From NCBI RefSeq assembly GCF_003075435.1, contig NZ_QCZJ01000012.1, positions 1-64,000 on the forward strand: 64,000 nucleotides of DNA, written 5' to 3'. The DNA comes from Terrimonas sp. (GTDB lineage: Bacteria; Bacteroidota; Bacteroidia; Chitinophagales; Chitinophagaceae). The notes under the pieces are model-generated. The model was not told where the DNA came from. It saw nothing but the letters and a program-made list of their open reading frames with translations, and did no database searches. The position numbers and the translations under genes were made by a program. Of this stretch, positions 8,982 through 18,682 are shown piece by piece. Position 1 is the first letter of the stretch. Every line of letters begins with the position of its first letter.

Positions 8982-10079
8982 TCATGAACTGGTTTTCATC
9001 TCTTCTGTAGGATTTACAATAACCTGGTCATGATCGCTTATTTCACCAAATATTTCAGTATGCGTATCTGTGCGTATACCTTCTTTTACAGCGATTCTTT
9101 TTACGTTTTCATTTTTCAATGTCAGCACAAATGTTCCCGTTTGTGTATTGAGTACACAGTTGCGGGGTACCCAGCAGGATGGTGATTGTCGTTGCAGCTT
9201 AAGATTTACCTGGGCATAATCACCACCCTGTAACTCCCCGGAATGATTATCTACATCAAATTCTAAAGTAAGCGAGCGATCCTGCTGGTCAAGCAATACA
9301 GATGTTCTTGAAAGCATGGTATTGAATATTTTTCCCGGACGGGCACTTACTGTAAAAGTGGCTTTCGTATTTTTTTGTATAGAAGCAGCATGTTTTTCGG
9401 GCACAGCAAGCACTAATCTCAACTTATTTCCCTGTGCTATCTTAAATAAAGCCTGCGTGGTTCCTGCTCCTGTTAAAGCGCCTTCAGAAATATTGCGCTC
9501 AGTAACAACACCATCAAAAGGCGAAGTAATACGCAAATAGTTTTGTAATTGCGCGGTGCCCTGTGTTCCGGCTTTGGACGCTTCGTATGCCGACTTAGCG
9601 CTTTCCATTATGCTTTTTGCACGCTCAAGCTCAATTGCGGCAACAGACCCTGCGGTTGCAGAAGCTTCTGTCAGCCGGTCGTATGCTTGTTTTGCATAGA
9701 CATAATCGCTGTATACTTTTTGTTCGGATGATTTATCAGACAGGTATTTCTGGTTTATTTCGGGCGCTTCCAAAATCGCCAGCAACTGGCCTTTCCGTAC
9801 ATAACTTCCCCTGTCTGCGAATATTTTTTGCACAAATCCCTGAACTTTTGCATGCACAGCCACCTGCTCATACGGCTCCAGGTTGGCAGGTAATGATATT
9901 TCGTAAGCCGGGTTCATTAATTGTACCGGCACCGTTGTATAATCCGGTTTTATATGCTGTTCAATAACGGGTCGCTGCTTCTTTTCGCTGGAAGAACAAC
10001 CTGCTATGGTTAAGAGTATGATTGCTGTTACAAATAATACACCGGTTTGTTTATGCCTTATGCTTACAGTATGATACAT
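8982..10079 (-). CDS. RND periplasmic adaptor lipoprotein, second system
   Basis: A 365-residue HlyD/AcrA-family adaptor. The lipoprotein signal ends at lipobox IAGC (Cys about residue 28). Lipoyl half-motifs VAVHAKVQGFVQKIFADRG and YLRITSPFDGVVTERNISEG flank an alpha-hairpin at about 115-180. Beta-barrel and membrane-proximal domains follow. It is the third gene of efflux operon 2, 18 bp after the pump gene. It is clearly related to the adaptor of operon 1, with the same order of motifs at nearly the same positions. The pair of systems appears to be an old duplication, now in inverted orientation. Confidence 0.92.
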   Translation of the reverse strand: MYHTVSIRHKQTGVLFVTAIILLTIAGCSSSEKKQRPVIEQHIKPDYTTVPVQLMNPAYEISLPANLEPYEQVAVHAKVQGFVQKIFADRGSYVRKGQLLAILEAPEINQKYLSDKSSEQKVYSDYVYAKQAYDRLTEASATAGSVAAIELERAKSIMESAKSAYEASKAGTQGTAQLQNYLRITSPFDGVVTERNISEGALTGAGTTQALFKIAQGNKLRLVLAVPEKHAASIQKNTKATFTVSARPGKIFNTMLSRTSVLLDQQDRSLTLEFDVDNHSGELQGGDYAQVNLKLQRQSPSCWVPRNCVLNTQTGTFVLTLKNENVKRIAVKEGIRTDTHTEIFGEISDHDQVIVNPTEEMKTSS

Positions 10080-10097
10080 TTTTGATTAGTTTAAAGT

Positions 10098-13000
10098 TTA
10101 CGATATGGTTTGAGGAGAAAAGTACCGGCTGTTGCTGTCATCCGGATCTAACGACGGACTGATTGTTTGTGCTTTTCGCATTACCGCAGCATAAAAGTGT
10201 GGTAACAGTAATAAAATGCATGCTGTAGAAGCTATTAATCCCCCTATTACTGCTCTGCCCAGCGGTGCTACCTGTTCTCCACCTTCTCCCATGCCTGTTG
10301 CCATAGGCAACATGCCGGCAAGCATTGCCGCTGCCGTCATTAATATCGGGCGCAGTCTTGAAGATGCAGCAAGCCTTGCCGCGTTTACCGGTTTTAATGC
10401 CAGGTGCTTCCTGTAATATTCTGCCTGGTTAATAAGCAGTACGGCATTGGACACAGATACTCCCAGCGACATAATTATACCCATGTATGACTGAAGATTT
10501 AAGGTGCTGCCGGTAAGGAAAAGCAATATCATGCTACCTGCCAGTACCGCCGGCAATACAGAAAGGATAACAAGTGGTATTTTAAAAGACTGGTAGTAAG
10601 CGGCAAGCATCAGGAATATCGCAATGATGGCTACACCTAACCCGGATATAAGGCTGTCCATCGTGTCGTCTAAAAGCTGCAATACTCCCTCCGTCCATAC
10701 AGCAACCCCCCGGGGTGGTTTTCCCGCCTTTTTTATGACAGTTTTCACTGCAGAAGATGCTGTTCCCAGATCTTTTCCGTACACGTTAGCGATTACCGTA
10801 ACATAGCGTATAGGGCCCTTACGGTTAACCTGCGCAGGCGATGTTACTCTTTTTATGGTTGCCACATCCTCCAGAAGCGGCCGCAGGTTCCCTTTTTTCA
10901 GTGGAAGTGAACGCAATTTTTCTTCGGAAGACATTATCCCTTCCGGTATCTGTACCTGCACCTGAAATACCAGCCCCGATTTTGGATCTGCCCAGAGATT
11001 TTTATCTGTAAAACGGGTAGATGAAGTAGCAGTAACCAGGCTCTTTGTTATTTCCTGCATGGTTAACCCGAACTGTGCCGCCAGGTCGCGGTTAACTTCT
11101 ATTTCTAATGTTGGGTAATCAACCGATTCTGCAATACGTACATCTCTCATATACGGAATCTCTTTCAGCCCGGCTTCAATTTTCATAGCAAACGCATTTG
11201 CCGCTTTTACCTGCGGCGCACCAATTTTTATTTCTATCGGGGTCATAGCTCCCTGCCCCATAATTTTTTCCGTTAATTCCATCGGCTCAAAATTTACCTG
11301 AATACCAGGATGTTTTTCGGCAATAACTTTACGGATATTTTCTTTCAGGTCTTCCATAGAGTTTGTATATACGTGCTGGTTTACCGATACCTGCAATACC
11401 GATTCATGTGAGGCGCTTGTGAAAAGGAATATAGCATTGATAGGCGATCCTGCGGGGTGTACCCCTGCAAATGCTGATGTAATGGTAATACCATCTCCGG
11501 GAACCAGCGATTGTATATCTTTCGTAACCGCTTTTACTATATGCTCTGTTTTTTCCAGCCGGCTTCCCTGCGGTGCCTGTATCCGCATCTGGAAATCGCC
11601 AGCGTTGGAAACAGGCATTACATCTTTGCCGGATATATTCAACAGCACTACGGCAATGCCACCTGCTGCAATAATATATATGCTCAACAGCAATGTGGAA
11701 CGCGTTGACCATTTCCTCATTCTGTATGCGTAATTAACCCTGAATTTTTCGAAGTATGCTCGTTTGCGGGGAGTATTGGCTGCTGTATTGTGTGTATGCT
11801 TCATTACCCAGTTGGCAAGTACAGGCACAAAAGTTTGCGAGGCAATAAATGAAGCGATCATGGCAAAAGCAACTGCCATAGACAAAGGCATAAACATATC
11901 TCTTGGTATCCCCGTCATTATAAAAGCCGGTGTTAATACTGCAAGAATACACAGGAGAATAAGCATTTTGGGAATAGAAATTTCCAGTAGCGCGTCAATA
12001 ACAGCCCGTTGCTTCCTTTTCCCCATTTCCATATGCTGATGGATATTTTCAATGGTAACCGTAGCCTCATCCACCAGTATCCCTATGGAAAGTGCCAGCC
12101 CGCTAAGCGTCATAATGTTTATTGTTTGTCCGAACATATAAAGTGCCGCTACAGCAGTTAAAACAGCAACCGGAATTGTTAATACTACAATGAGCGCACC
12201 CCTGGCATCACCAAGAAACAGGAAGATCATCAACCCGGTAAAAATGGCACCCAATATTCCTTCATGAATAAGATTTGAAAGGGAACGTTCTATATACCTG
12301 GACTGATCAAATTCATAACGAATGCTTACATCTTCGGGTAACTGATCTTTTAACCTGGGAAGAGATGCTTTAAGATTGGCTACTGCTTCGAGTGTAGAAG
12401 CATCAGCTTTCTTGATTACCGGAAGATATACCGAGCGCTTTCCGTTTATCAACGCATAACCCACGGTTTGATCTGCTGCATCGTTTACCCGTGCCACATC
12501 TTTTACATATACTGTTCGCTCGTTTCCCGTTTTTACAGGTGTATTCAGAAATTCTTCGGGGGTTTTGGCAATCGAATTAACCGGCGCCATCAGGTTCTCA
12601 TCACCAATGCGGATATTTCCGGCGGGAGAAGGGAGGCTGCTCCTGGTGATGGCCGCCGTTATATCTTCGGGGCTTAAACCATTAGACTGCATAGCTTCCG
12701 GATCAATATTAATTACAATAGAACGTATATTTCCGCCAAAAGGCGCCGGAGCAGTGATGCCCGGAATTTCAACGAACATTGGCCTTACTTTGGTCAATAC
12801 CAATGTTTGTATTTCGTTTACCGAACGTTGATTACTTTCAAATACCAGCTGCCCTACCGGCAATGAGCTTCCATCAAACCTTACTACAATGGGCGGTACC
12901 GCGCCGGGTGGTAAAAATCCCATCGCCCGCGAAACCGAGGTAGAAACTTCTCCTGCGGCCTGCGACATATTAGTGCCGGGGTAAAAGGTTAGCTTCATCA

Positions 13001-13268
13001 GGGTTAATCCCTGCACGCTTTTAAAATCAATATTCTTTACACCGCTCACAAACAATAGTACCTTTTGAAACTCATTGGCCATAAACCCATCCATATATGA
13101 AGGCGAAAGACCACCATATGGCATGGCGATATACATTGCGGGTAATTCTACTTTGGGGAAAATATCAATATTTATTTTTTTAATCGTGCCGTATGAAATA
13201 AAAGTAATAGCGATAACCACTACCATTACGGATACGGGTTTTCTTAATGCAAACCGAATTAAATTCAT
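10098..13268 (-). CDS. RND efflux transporter permease, second system
   Basis: A 1056-residue RND pump paralogous to the one at 4403-7651. Shared landmarks are FLPPGAVPPIVVRFDGSSLP near residue 115, TM4 GILVDEATVTIENIHQH near residue 400 (Asp followed by Glu, where operon 1 has Gln), and the C-terminal TM block with GMGEGGEQVAPLGRAV. It lacks the His-rich cytosolic insert of the first pump, which explains its shorter length. It starts 10 bp after the channel gene in a tight operon. The substrate is unknown. The variant second acidic position in TM4 is the clearest difference between the two pumps. Confidence 0.93.
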   Translation of the reverse strand: MNLIRFALRKPVSVMVVVIAITFISYGTIKKINIDIFPKVELPAMYIAMPYGGLSPSYMDGFMANEFQKVLLFVSGVKNIDFKSVQGLTLMKLTFYPGTNMSQAAGEVSTSVSRAMGFLPPGAVPPIVVRFDGSSLPVGQLVFESNQRSVNEIQTLVLTKVRPMFVEIPGITAPAPFGGNIRSIVINIDPEAMQSNGLSPEDITAAITRSSLPSPAGNIRIGDENLMAPVNSIAKTPEEFLNTPVKTGNERTVYVKDVARVNDAADQTVGYALINGKRSVYLPVIKKADASTLEAVANLKASLPRLKDQLPEDVSIRYEFDQSRYIERSLSNLIHEGILGAIFTGLMIFLFLGDARGALIVVLTIPVAVLTAVAALYMFGQTINIMTLSGLALSIGILVDEATVTIENIHQHMEMGKRKQRAVIDALLEISIPKMLILLCILAVLTPAFIMTGIPRDMFMPLSMAVAFAMIASFIASQTFVPVLANWVMKHTHNTAANTPRKRAYFEKFRVNYAYRMRKWSTRSTLLLSIYIIAAGGIAVVLLNISGKDVMPVSNAGDFQMRIQAPQGSRLEKTEHIVKAVTKDIQSLVPGDGITITSAFAGVHPAGSPINAIFLFTSASHESVLQVSVNQHVYTNSMEDLKENIRKVIAEKHPGIQVNFEPMELTEKIMGQGAMTPIEIKIGAPQVKAANAFAMKIEAGLKEIPYMRDVRIAESVDYPTLEIEVNRDLAAQFGLTMQEITKSLVTATSSTRFTDKNLWADPKSGLVFQVQVQIPEGIMSSEEKLRSLPLKKGNLRPLLEDVATIKRVTSPAQVNRKGPIRYVTVIANVYGKDLGTASSAVKTVIKKAGKPPRGVAVWTEGVLQLLDDTMDSLISGLGVAIIAIFLMLAAYYQSFKIPLVILSVLPAVLAGSMILLFLTGSTLNLQSYMGIIMSLGVSVSNAVLLINQAEYYRKHLALKPVNAARLAASSRLRPILMTAAAMLAGMLPMATGMGEGGEQVAPLGRAVIGGLIASTACILLLLPHFYAAVMRKAQTISPSLDPDDSNSRYFSPQTIS

Positions 13269-13278
13269 ACCTGGAGAA

Positions 13279-14649
13279 TTAAAGATTGTTAAACAGGAAA
13301 TTAAAATCCGCCGTTAGTTCAGCTTCATCAGCCAGTAACAGCCAGTAATTTTTTGATGCTTCAATATGGTTGTTCTCTGCCTGTTCGAGCAGGATACGTA
13401 TCTGCAGTAGTTCACTGAGATTGATAAGCCCGCTTTTGTAACGGGCCAGGTACATATTGTATGCAGCGTCCGCCTGTTCAACGGCCGTCTTTATCTTCTT
13501 TAATTGTTCGTATTGCTGAAATATCCTTATGGCTGTTGCCGAAAGATTCGCTTGCATGGACTGCTGGTATTGCTCCGTCAGTAATTTTGATCTTTCTGCT
13601 TCTTTCGACAATGCGCCGGCTTTAATACGTTTGGTATATAAATCGGTGATATTCCAGGTAATACCTAATCCGGCGAGTACATTATTCGTAGTATTGGAAA
13701 ACCCATCCCTAAATTTACCGGAAACATATCCTCCCTCACTAATGCCCGATCCGCGAAAAGCATAACCTCCCAATAGTTTGAGTGAAGGAAGCGATGATCT
13801 TTTCTGGAACGCGCTGCTTAATTCATAATAAGCAGACTGCTCATTCAAAAGCATGAGCATAGGATGCGCTATATTCAGCGTTGTTTGTGGAGAGAGAAAA
13901 CCTGGTGGCACAGTAATTTTTGTAAGCGGAGCTTTATTGAATGAGGTATCAGCATTCAACAGTTCTGAAAGGTTTATTAAAGCTGCCTGCCGGCTTCCAC
14001 CCAGCCGGTCGGCTTCACCAAGCGCCTGCATATAAGAAGACAGGGCAAGCAAACTGTCTGCCGCGGGCTTTAGCCCGGCAGCAGACAAGCCCGAAGTGAT
14101 GCCGCGTATATCATTTAACCGATCAATATTTTTTTCATTCCATTTTAATTTTGCTTCCTGATATATGAGGCTGATGTAACGTTCCGACAATGATTTTTTC
14201 AGCTTCAGGAGGCAGGCATCTTTTTCAAGTATCCTTGTGTTTGTAATGGAATGACTCATTTCTTTTTCCTTCTTTAGCTTTCCGAAAGAAAAAAAATCCC
14301 ATTCCAAAACTGCAGAACTGAAAGTATTAGGTGAAAACGCAGCTCCTGTAAGCATACCTGCGGAGCCGCTCACATTAAAAAATCCCGGTTGAGGATAAAA
14401 TGCTCCCGCGCTTCCGTCATACGTACTATACGAATTCTGGATCTGCATTTTTACCTGTGGCAGCCTGTTGCCGTTTACAGATTTTTCGTTGAGCACTGCT
14501 GCAGCCATTGCAGATTGTGCTGCTTTTATACCCGGGTAATTTTGTTCAACCTTAAGCCAGAGGGAGCCTAATGTATTTTGCTGCGCATATACAGATGCGC
14601 CTGCAACTGCCGTCAGCAAAAGCATAACGGTCTTGATATATTGTATCAT
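13279..14649 (-). CDS. TolC-like outer membrane efflux protein, second system
   Basis: A 456-residue outer-membrane channel. It has a signal peptide with hydrophobic core VMLLLTAVAGASVYA and cleavage before QQN. Two repeats of long amphipathic helices follow (about 35-225 and 255-450), as in the TolC family. ATG at 14649 is chosen over the upstream in-frame TTG. It is first gene of efflux operon 2 (channel-pump-adaptor), the mirror image of operon 1. A -7-like box TACTTTTG lies on the minus strand at 14735-14742, with two palindromes nearby, so the operon probably has its own promoter separate from the small ORF upstream. Confidence 0.9.
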   Translation of the reverse strand: MIQYIKTVMLLLTAVAGASVYAQQNTLGSLWLKVEQNYPGIKAAQSAMAAAVLNEKSVNGNRLPQVKMQIQNSYSTYDGSAGAFYPQPGFFNVSGSAGMLTGAAFSPNTFSSAVLEWDFFSFGKLKKEKEMSHSITNTRILEKDACLLKLKKSLSERYISLIYQEAKLKWNEKNIDRLNDIRGITSGLSAAGLKPAADSLLALSSYMQALGEADRLGGSRQAALINLSELLNADTSFNKAPLTKITVPPGFLSPQTTLNIAHPMLMLLNEQSAYYELSSAFQKRSSLPSLKLLGGYAFRGSGISEGGYVSGKFRDGFSNTTNNVLAGLGITWNITDLYTKRIKAGALSKEAERSKLLTEQYQQSMQANLSATAIRIFQQYEQLKKIKTAVEQADAAYNMYLARYKSGLINLSELLQIRILLEQAENNHIEASKNYWLLLADEAELTADFNFLFNNL

Positions 14650-14668
14650 TATCAGCAAGAATTAAACA

Positions 14669-14742
14669 GGCATATTATATGCCCGGAATGATCAGATAAA
14701 TGCAATGGTGGTTACTGCCTGAAGTGAATGCAGGCAAAAGTA
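14669..14742 (-). promoter_or_regulatory. Promoter and palindromes of efflux operon 2
   Basis: TACTTTTG (14735-14742, minus strand) matches the Bacteroidota -7 consensus TAnnTTTG. An inverted repeat TGCCTG/CAGGCA (14716-14736) overlaps this box. A perfect palindrome GGCATATTATATGCC (14669-14683) sits between it and the start codon. Both palindromes are candidate operators, and a local regulator is not evident. Confidence 0.5.
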
Positions 14743-14761
14743 TGAGGAGATGCTACGTATT

Positions 14762-15157
14762 TCAGATGGTCAATTTCCGGTGCCGGAGAAAGATAGGAAC
14801 GGTGTATGCAATTTTTTGACTATTATTATAGCGGGGATGTACCTTTTCTTTGCTAAATGCCAGTATCAAAAAGGATACAGCAGTAGCTGTGAAAATTATA
14901 ACAGGGGTAAAATCTGCATTAAAAAGTGCAGAACCTCCGGTAATGGCCAGAGGAGTTTCCGATGCTTTTGTGCAAGTTTCGGATTGTGTGTTTACATGAG
15001 GTGTATTTTTTTTGGAGGAAATATTTTGATCTGAGGAAATCCCTACCAGCTTCTTAATTCCAGCTTTAACCGGGCAGGATAAGCACAACACAAACAATGC
15101 AGAAACTATAATAAAACAATGTTTCAGTAAATTATTTGATGCCCGTGCAATTATCAT
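14762..15157 (-). CDS. Small membrane-associated hypothetical protein
   Basis: 131 residues. An N-terminal hydrophobic segment (about 13-31, IIVSALFVLCLSCPVKAG) could be a cleaved signal, followed by a Ser/Thr/Asn-rich stretch. A transmembrane helix lies at about residues 84-102 (FTPVIIFTATAVSFLILAF), then a basic tail that would be cytoplasmic. The family was not recognised. It lies directly upstream of efflux operon 2 on the same strand. The small ORF before operon 1 holds the same position, so an accessory role in the pump is possible but unproven. Confidence 0.55.
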   Translation of the reverse strand: MIIARASNNLLKHCFIIVSALFVLCLSCPVKAGIKKLVGISSDQNISSKKNTPHVNTQSETCTKASETPLAITGGSALFNADFTPVIIFTATAVSFLILAFSKEKVHPRYNNSQKIAYTVPIFLRHRKLTI

Positions 15158-15251
15158 ATTGCCGCAAAAATAATTTTTCCGGTATAAACCTGCAATATAA
15201 ACCTGAATGATTTATATATTTTTAACATCCCTGATTACAATGAATCATAGA

Positions 15252-15860
15252 TCAGGAATACCTGTTTTTTTGTTTTTCCGCAAAATCGTTTACCCTAACT
15301 ACCATTACCAATGTTAATACCAGGATAATAATAGCCCCGCCTAAAGCTATTATTATAAGAGGATTGCTTATATCTAACGGTCGGTGTTCTCCTGCGATAT
15401 CAAGATAAACGATCTGGTGCAGCACGCTGCTTTTCCCGGTATAGGGCTTGGGGTTGCCTGGAACATTATGATTGACGGGTGCATTGGCAAGTTTAGCACT
15501 CTCATCTTTTATATAGGCCAGTATATTTTGTATATCAGCAGTTGAAAGATCGGGATGGTCAGGCATGATCGTTTTATTGAACTTCTCAAAGAGCTGAACG
15601 GCTGCCGCATCTCCTGATTTAATTACAGATTGTGATCCATGAACAAAACGAATGATCCATTCTTCCGTATGTCTTTGATCCACATTTTTTAATGCAGGAC
15701 CAGTAAGATCTTTTGTTACAGAATGACAGGAGGCACAACGCCCCGAAAAAACTTTTTTGCCTTCCGGTATATCCGCAACGCCTGCACGGCCGGGTATAAC
15801 GAGTGATAGAAATAATCCTCCCACAATAATCCTGTAATATAAATTTCCCCTAATGCTCAT
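15252..15860 (-). CDS. Membrane-anchored monohaem cytochrome c
   Basis: A periplasmic electron carrier, probably feeding the oxidase encoded just upstream. The 202-residue product has an N-terminal signal (VGGLFLSLVIPGRAG). The class I cytochrome c domain at residues 33-118 has haem site CASCH and a Met-containing segment (TIMPDHPDLS) whose Met is the likely sixth ligand, with NILAYIKD closing the domain. A C-terminal transmembrane helix (about 168-192) anchors it. It is the last gene of the oxidase operon, 12 bp after the Sco gene. Confidence 0.85.
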   Translation of the reverse strand: MSIRGNLYYRIIVGGLFLSLVIPGRAGVADIPEGKKVFSGRCASCHSVTKDLTGPALKNVDQRHTEEWIIRFVHGSQSVIKSGDAAAVQLFEKFNKTIMPDHPDLSTADIQNILAYIKDESAKLANAPVNHNVPGNPKPYTGKSSVLHQIVYLDIAGEHRPLDISNPLIIIALGGAIIILVLTLVMVVRVNDFAEKQKNRYS

Positions 15861-15872
15861 ATATAATATTGC

Positions 15873-16517
15873 TTATTCATCAAGCAAACGCTTAATGTCG
15901 TTAATCAATAGTTGTACTTCAGATTTTTCAGTACCATCATAATATCCGCGGATATGATTTGCTCTGTCTACCAGTACCAGTTTGTCGCTATGGATAAAAT
16001 CACCGGGTCCGCCGTCTCCGTCTGTAGCAGTAATAAATAACGCCTTACGCGCATAACGATAAAGATCAGGTTTGGCTCCGGTAAGCAATTGCCATTGCTG
16101 ATTACGGATATTTTTTGCAAGCGCATAATCTTTGAGTAAAGATGGCGTATCGTGATAAGGATCAACGGTAAGAGATACCAGCCGGACACTTTCGTTCCCT
16201 GCATATGCTTTGGAAATTTCACTCATCCCGTTCATCATCCTGGGACAAATAACAGGACATGAAGTATAAAAGAAATGAGCTACCCATATTTTACCATCTG
16301 TAAACCGGCTATCCGTTAGTGCGCTATCCTGGTTGAGAAATTCAAAACGCTGCACAGTATGAAATGGTGGCTTTGATGCAACCTGGTAATTTTCGCCGTA
16401 ATAAGGCAGAGAAGTTACTTTATTATTGTACCATTGTAATACAGCAAATGCTACTACAGGCAGAAACAATGATATGCCTAAAAACAGCATCCATCCTTTT
16501 TTAGTCAGGTTTTTCAT
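15873..16517 (-). CDS. SCO1/SenC copper chaperone
   Basis: An assembly factor that delivers copper to the CuA site of haem-copper oxidases. One N-terminal membrane anchor is followed by a thioredoxin-like fold. The metal-binding CPVIC motif lies in FYTSCPVICPRMM, and the conserved distal His in DFIHSDKLVLVD. ATG at 16517 (214 residues) is preferred: it overlaps the end of the subunit I gene by 17 bp and starts MKNLTKKGWMLF, a normal anchor. An ATG at 16553 would add 12 residues. Position between subunit I and cytochrome c genes supports CuA maturation of the local subunit II. Confidence 0.9.
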   Translation of the reverse strand: MKNLTKKGWMLFLGISLFLPVVAFAVLQWYNNKVTSLPYYGENYQVASKPPFHTVQRFEFLNQDSALTDSRFTDGKIWVAHFFYTSCPVICPRMMNGMSEISKAYAGNESVRLVSLTVDPYHDTPSLLKDYALAKNIRNQQWQLLTGAKPDLYRYARKALFITATDGDGGPGDFIHSDKLVLVDRANHIRGYYDGTEKSEVQLLINDIKRLLDE

Positions 16518-18213
16518 CTGCTGCGGTTTTATTATTGTGTATGTTCGTTTCATTCACCGGGCTGTCTGTGCTAAACTTACCAGGAACAGGCTTACTATAT
16601 TTGAAAACATTTTGCAGGGAAGGCACGTAGGTAATAAGGGTGAGTACCACGCTTGCTATAATCCACGGGCGCATATTATGCAATAAGCGCACAGGACGTT
16701 CTTCATGTAGCTCTTCTGCTTCGGGCAATTCTATCTGCGGTACTGCTGTTTTTTTACTCAGTGCTGTAGCAAAAAAGCTTATAAAATACAGCAATGCAGC
16801 AACGCCCATCAATATACCACCTATCATTGCCATACTGGTGCTGGGTATCCAATGGCTATTGAACAAATCACTTTGTGGATTGGTATAGGTCATTCCCAGG
16901 TTTGTTCTGCGGGGCTCACCCATTAAGCCGCCGGCCATCAGCCCGTGAGAAAGTAATGCTACCCCAATCATCCATATATAAGGAACAATGGTAACAATGG
17001 TTAAAAAGCGGATTCGTTTACCGGCAACCTTGCTGTACATATAAATACTCATGCCCAGTATCACAAGCAATACAGGTCCGGCTACCGTCATGTGAAAATG
17101 ACCGGGTACCCAGCCGGTATTATGCACCATCTGGTTCAAAGCATAGGAAGCATTCACAATTCCAGAGAGTCCGCCAAAAATAAAAAGCAAAAGACCGGAT
17201 AAAAAGTATCCTACCAGGTAATTGCCGGACTGAAACCAGGGAAGTTTTCCCATCCAGCCAAATAGTCCCTTACCACCTCGCTTTCTTCCAGCTAATTCCA
17301 GGGATGCGCCTACCGTAAAAGCAGTCATAAAACTTGGAATAGAAACCGCATAGGTAAGTATACTTACCCAAAGCTTGGTTCCCTGCCCCATAACCGGCTC
17401 GCTAAACTGGTGGTGAACACCTACCGGTGTGGAAAGAATAAGAAACAGCAGAAATGCTAATCTTGCGGCATTGCCGGAATATAATTTGCCGCCACTTACT
17501 TTAGGCAGTATGGTATAAAATGCGATATAAGCAGGCAATAACCAAAAATATACAAGAGGGTGTCCAAACATCCAGAACAACATACGTGTAAGAGGCACAT
17601 TCACGTCATTTGTCCAACCGGCAGACCAGGGAAGTAATATTACCAGTGATTCATAAGCAACCGGAATACTGGCGATAAACCACATGGTGAAATTCACAAA
17701 AGTACCAAGTACTGCTATAGGCATTTTTCTTTCCCGATTTTCTTTACGCCATGCCGTATACACCTGTATCCAGCCAAAAAAAGCTATCCAGCTGCCTACA
17801 ATTAAAAGCGATGTTCCCAGATAAAATAAAGGAGAGTTTTTGAGCGGCGCATAAAAGGTATACAAGGCCTGCGCCTTTCCAAGTATCATCAATACGGTAT
17901 CAATTATGGTGCCTGCCACCATCAATACCATTGAAATTTTATAAGACCATTTGGGCGGCTCTTTTTTTAAATAGTGGCTCATGGTAACATGTCCAAACAC
18001 TACAGCAAAGAATGTAGTGAGCACTATTGCATTGATAACACCATGCATGGTAAGCCCCTGGTAATAATTAATACCTGCTACTTCATTTTGATTAATAACA
18101 CCCGCCCGGTACAGCGTTTGCATAACACCGTTATAAGCCCCCAGTATAAAAAGCGTCATGGGCATAAATAAACCCGTAAGTATCGTTTTCCTATATGAAT
18201 CTGATATTGTCAT
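16501..18213 (-). CDS. Haem-copper oxidase subunit I, B-type (ba3-like)
   Basis: Catalytic subunit of a terminal oxidase reducing O2 to water, 570 residues with about 13-14 membrane helices. Ligand motifs: low-spin haem His in YYQGLTMHGVINA, CuB/active-site His in FWMFGHPLVYFWLLPAYIA, VHHQFSEP, and the double-His segment HNTGWVPGHFHMTVAG. GHPLVYFWLLP and the absence of the A-family GHPEVYILILP place it in the B (ba3) family, which usually has high oxygen affinity. It starts 4 bp after the subunit II gene. The surrounding operon contains all parts expected for a minimal ba3-type enzyme. Confidence 0.9.
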   Translation of the reverse strand: MTISDSYRKTILTGLFMPMTLFILGAYNGVMQTLYRAGVINQNEVAGINYYQGLTMHGVINAIVLTTFFAVVFGHVTMSHYLKKEPPKWSYKISMVLMVAGTIIDTVLMILGKAQALYTFYAPLKNSPLFYLGTSLLIVGSWIAFFGWIQVYTAWRKENRERKMPIAVLGTFVNFTMWFIASIPVAYESLVILLPWSAGWTNDVNVPLTRMLFWMFGHPLVYFWLLPAYIAFYTILPKVSGGKLYSGNAARLAFLLFLILSTPVGVHHQFSEPVMGQGTKLWVSILTYAVSIPSFMTAFTVGASLELAGRKRGGKGLFGWMGKLPWFQSGNYLVGYFLSGLLLFIFGGLSGIVNASYALNQMVHNTGWVPGHFHMTVAGPVLLVILGMSIYMYSKVAGKRIRFLTIVTIVPYIWMIGVALLSHGLMAGGLMGEPRRTNLGMTYTNPQSDLFNSHWIPSTSMAMIGGILMGVAALLYFISFFATALSKKTAVPQIELPEAEELHEERPVRLLHNMRPWIIASVVLTLITYVPSLQNVFKYSKPVPGKFSTDSPVNETNIHNNKTAADEKPD

Positions 18214-18217
18214 GACA

Positions 18218-18664
18218 TTAATTTGTTGGCATTACCATTACTTTACCCATCATATTGTGATGCCCGGCACCACAATATTCATGGCAAACAATCCTGTAAG
18301 TACCATAGTCGTTAAATTGAACAGTTACCTTATTGATTGCACCAGGTACTGCCATCATATTAACAGAAGTATTTTCGATATCAAAACCGTGAACCACATC
18401 GGCAGATGATAAATAGAAGTCAACAGTGCTACCCGGATCAACTACAATTTCTGCCGGATCAAAAGTCCACATTTTTGCGATAACATATACTTCATAATGC
18501 TTGTCGTCTGTCTTTTTTACAGCTGACTGCTGAAATGCCGCGTCATATGGTATACAGGCCGGAACATCTATTTTTCTTGCGAACAGGTTGTATAATATCG
18601 CAAAGAAAAATATTGCCAACACTGCACTACTCAATATGATTGCCTTTATTTCATACTTATTCAT
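18218..18664 (-). CDS. Cytochrome c oxidase subunit II (CuA)
   Basis: 148 residues, short as is usual for ba3-type subunit II. It has a single N-terminal TM helix (about residues 8-28) and a periplasmic cupredoxin domain. CuA ligands are visible: His in DVVHGFDIE and the cluster VCHEYCGAGHHNMMG (two Cys, His, Met). It accepts electrons from cytochrome c and passes them to subunit I. It lies between the 46-residue subunit gene and the subunit I gene. Confidence 0.92.
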   Translation of the reverse strand: MNKYEIKAIILSSAVLAIFFFAILYNLFARKIDVPACIPYDAAFQQSAVKKTDDKHYEVYVIAKMWTFDPAEIVVDPGSTVDFYLSSADVVHGFDIENTSVNMMAVPGAINKVTVQFNDYGTYRIVCHEYCGAGHHNMMGKVMVMPTN

Positions 18665-18682
18665 ACCATCAACATTTACTGA

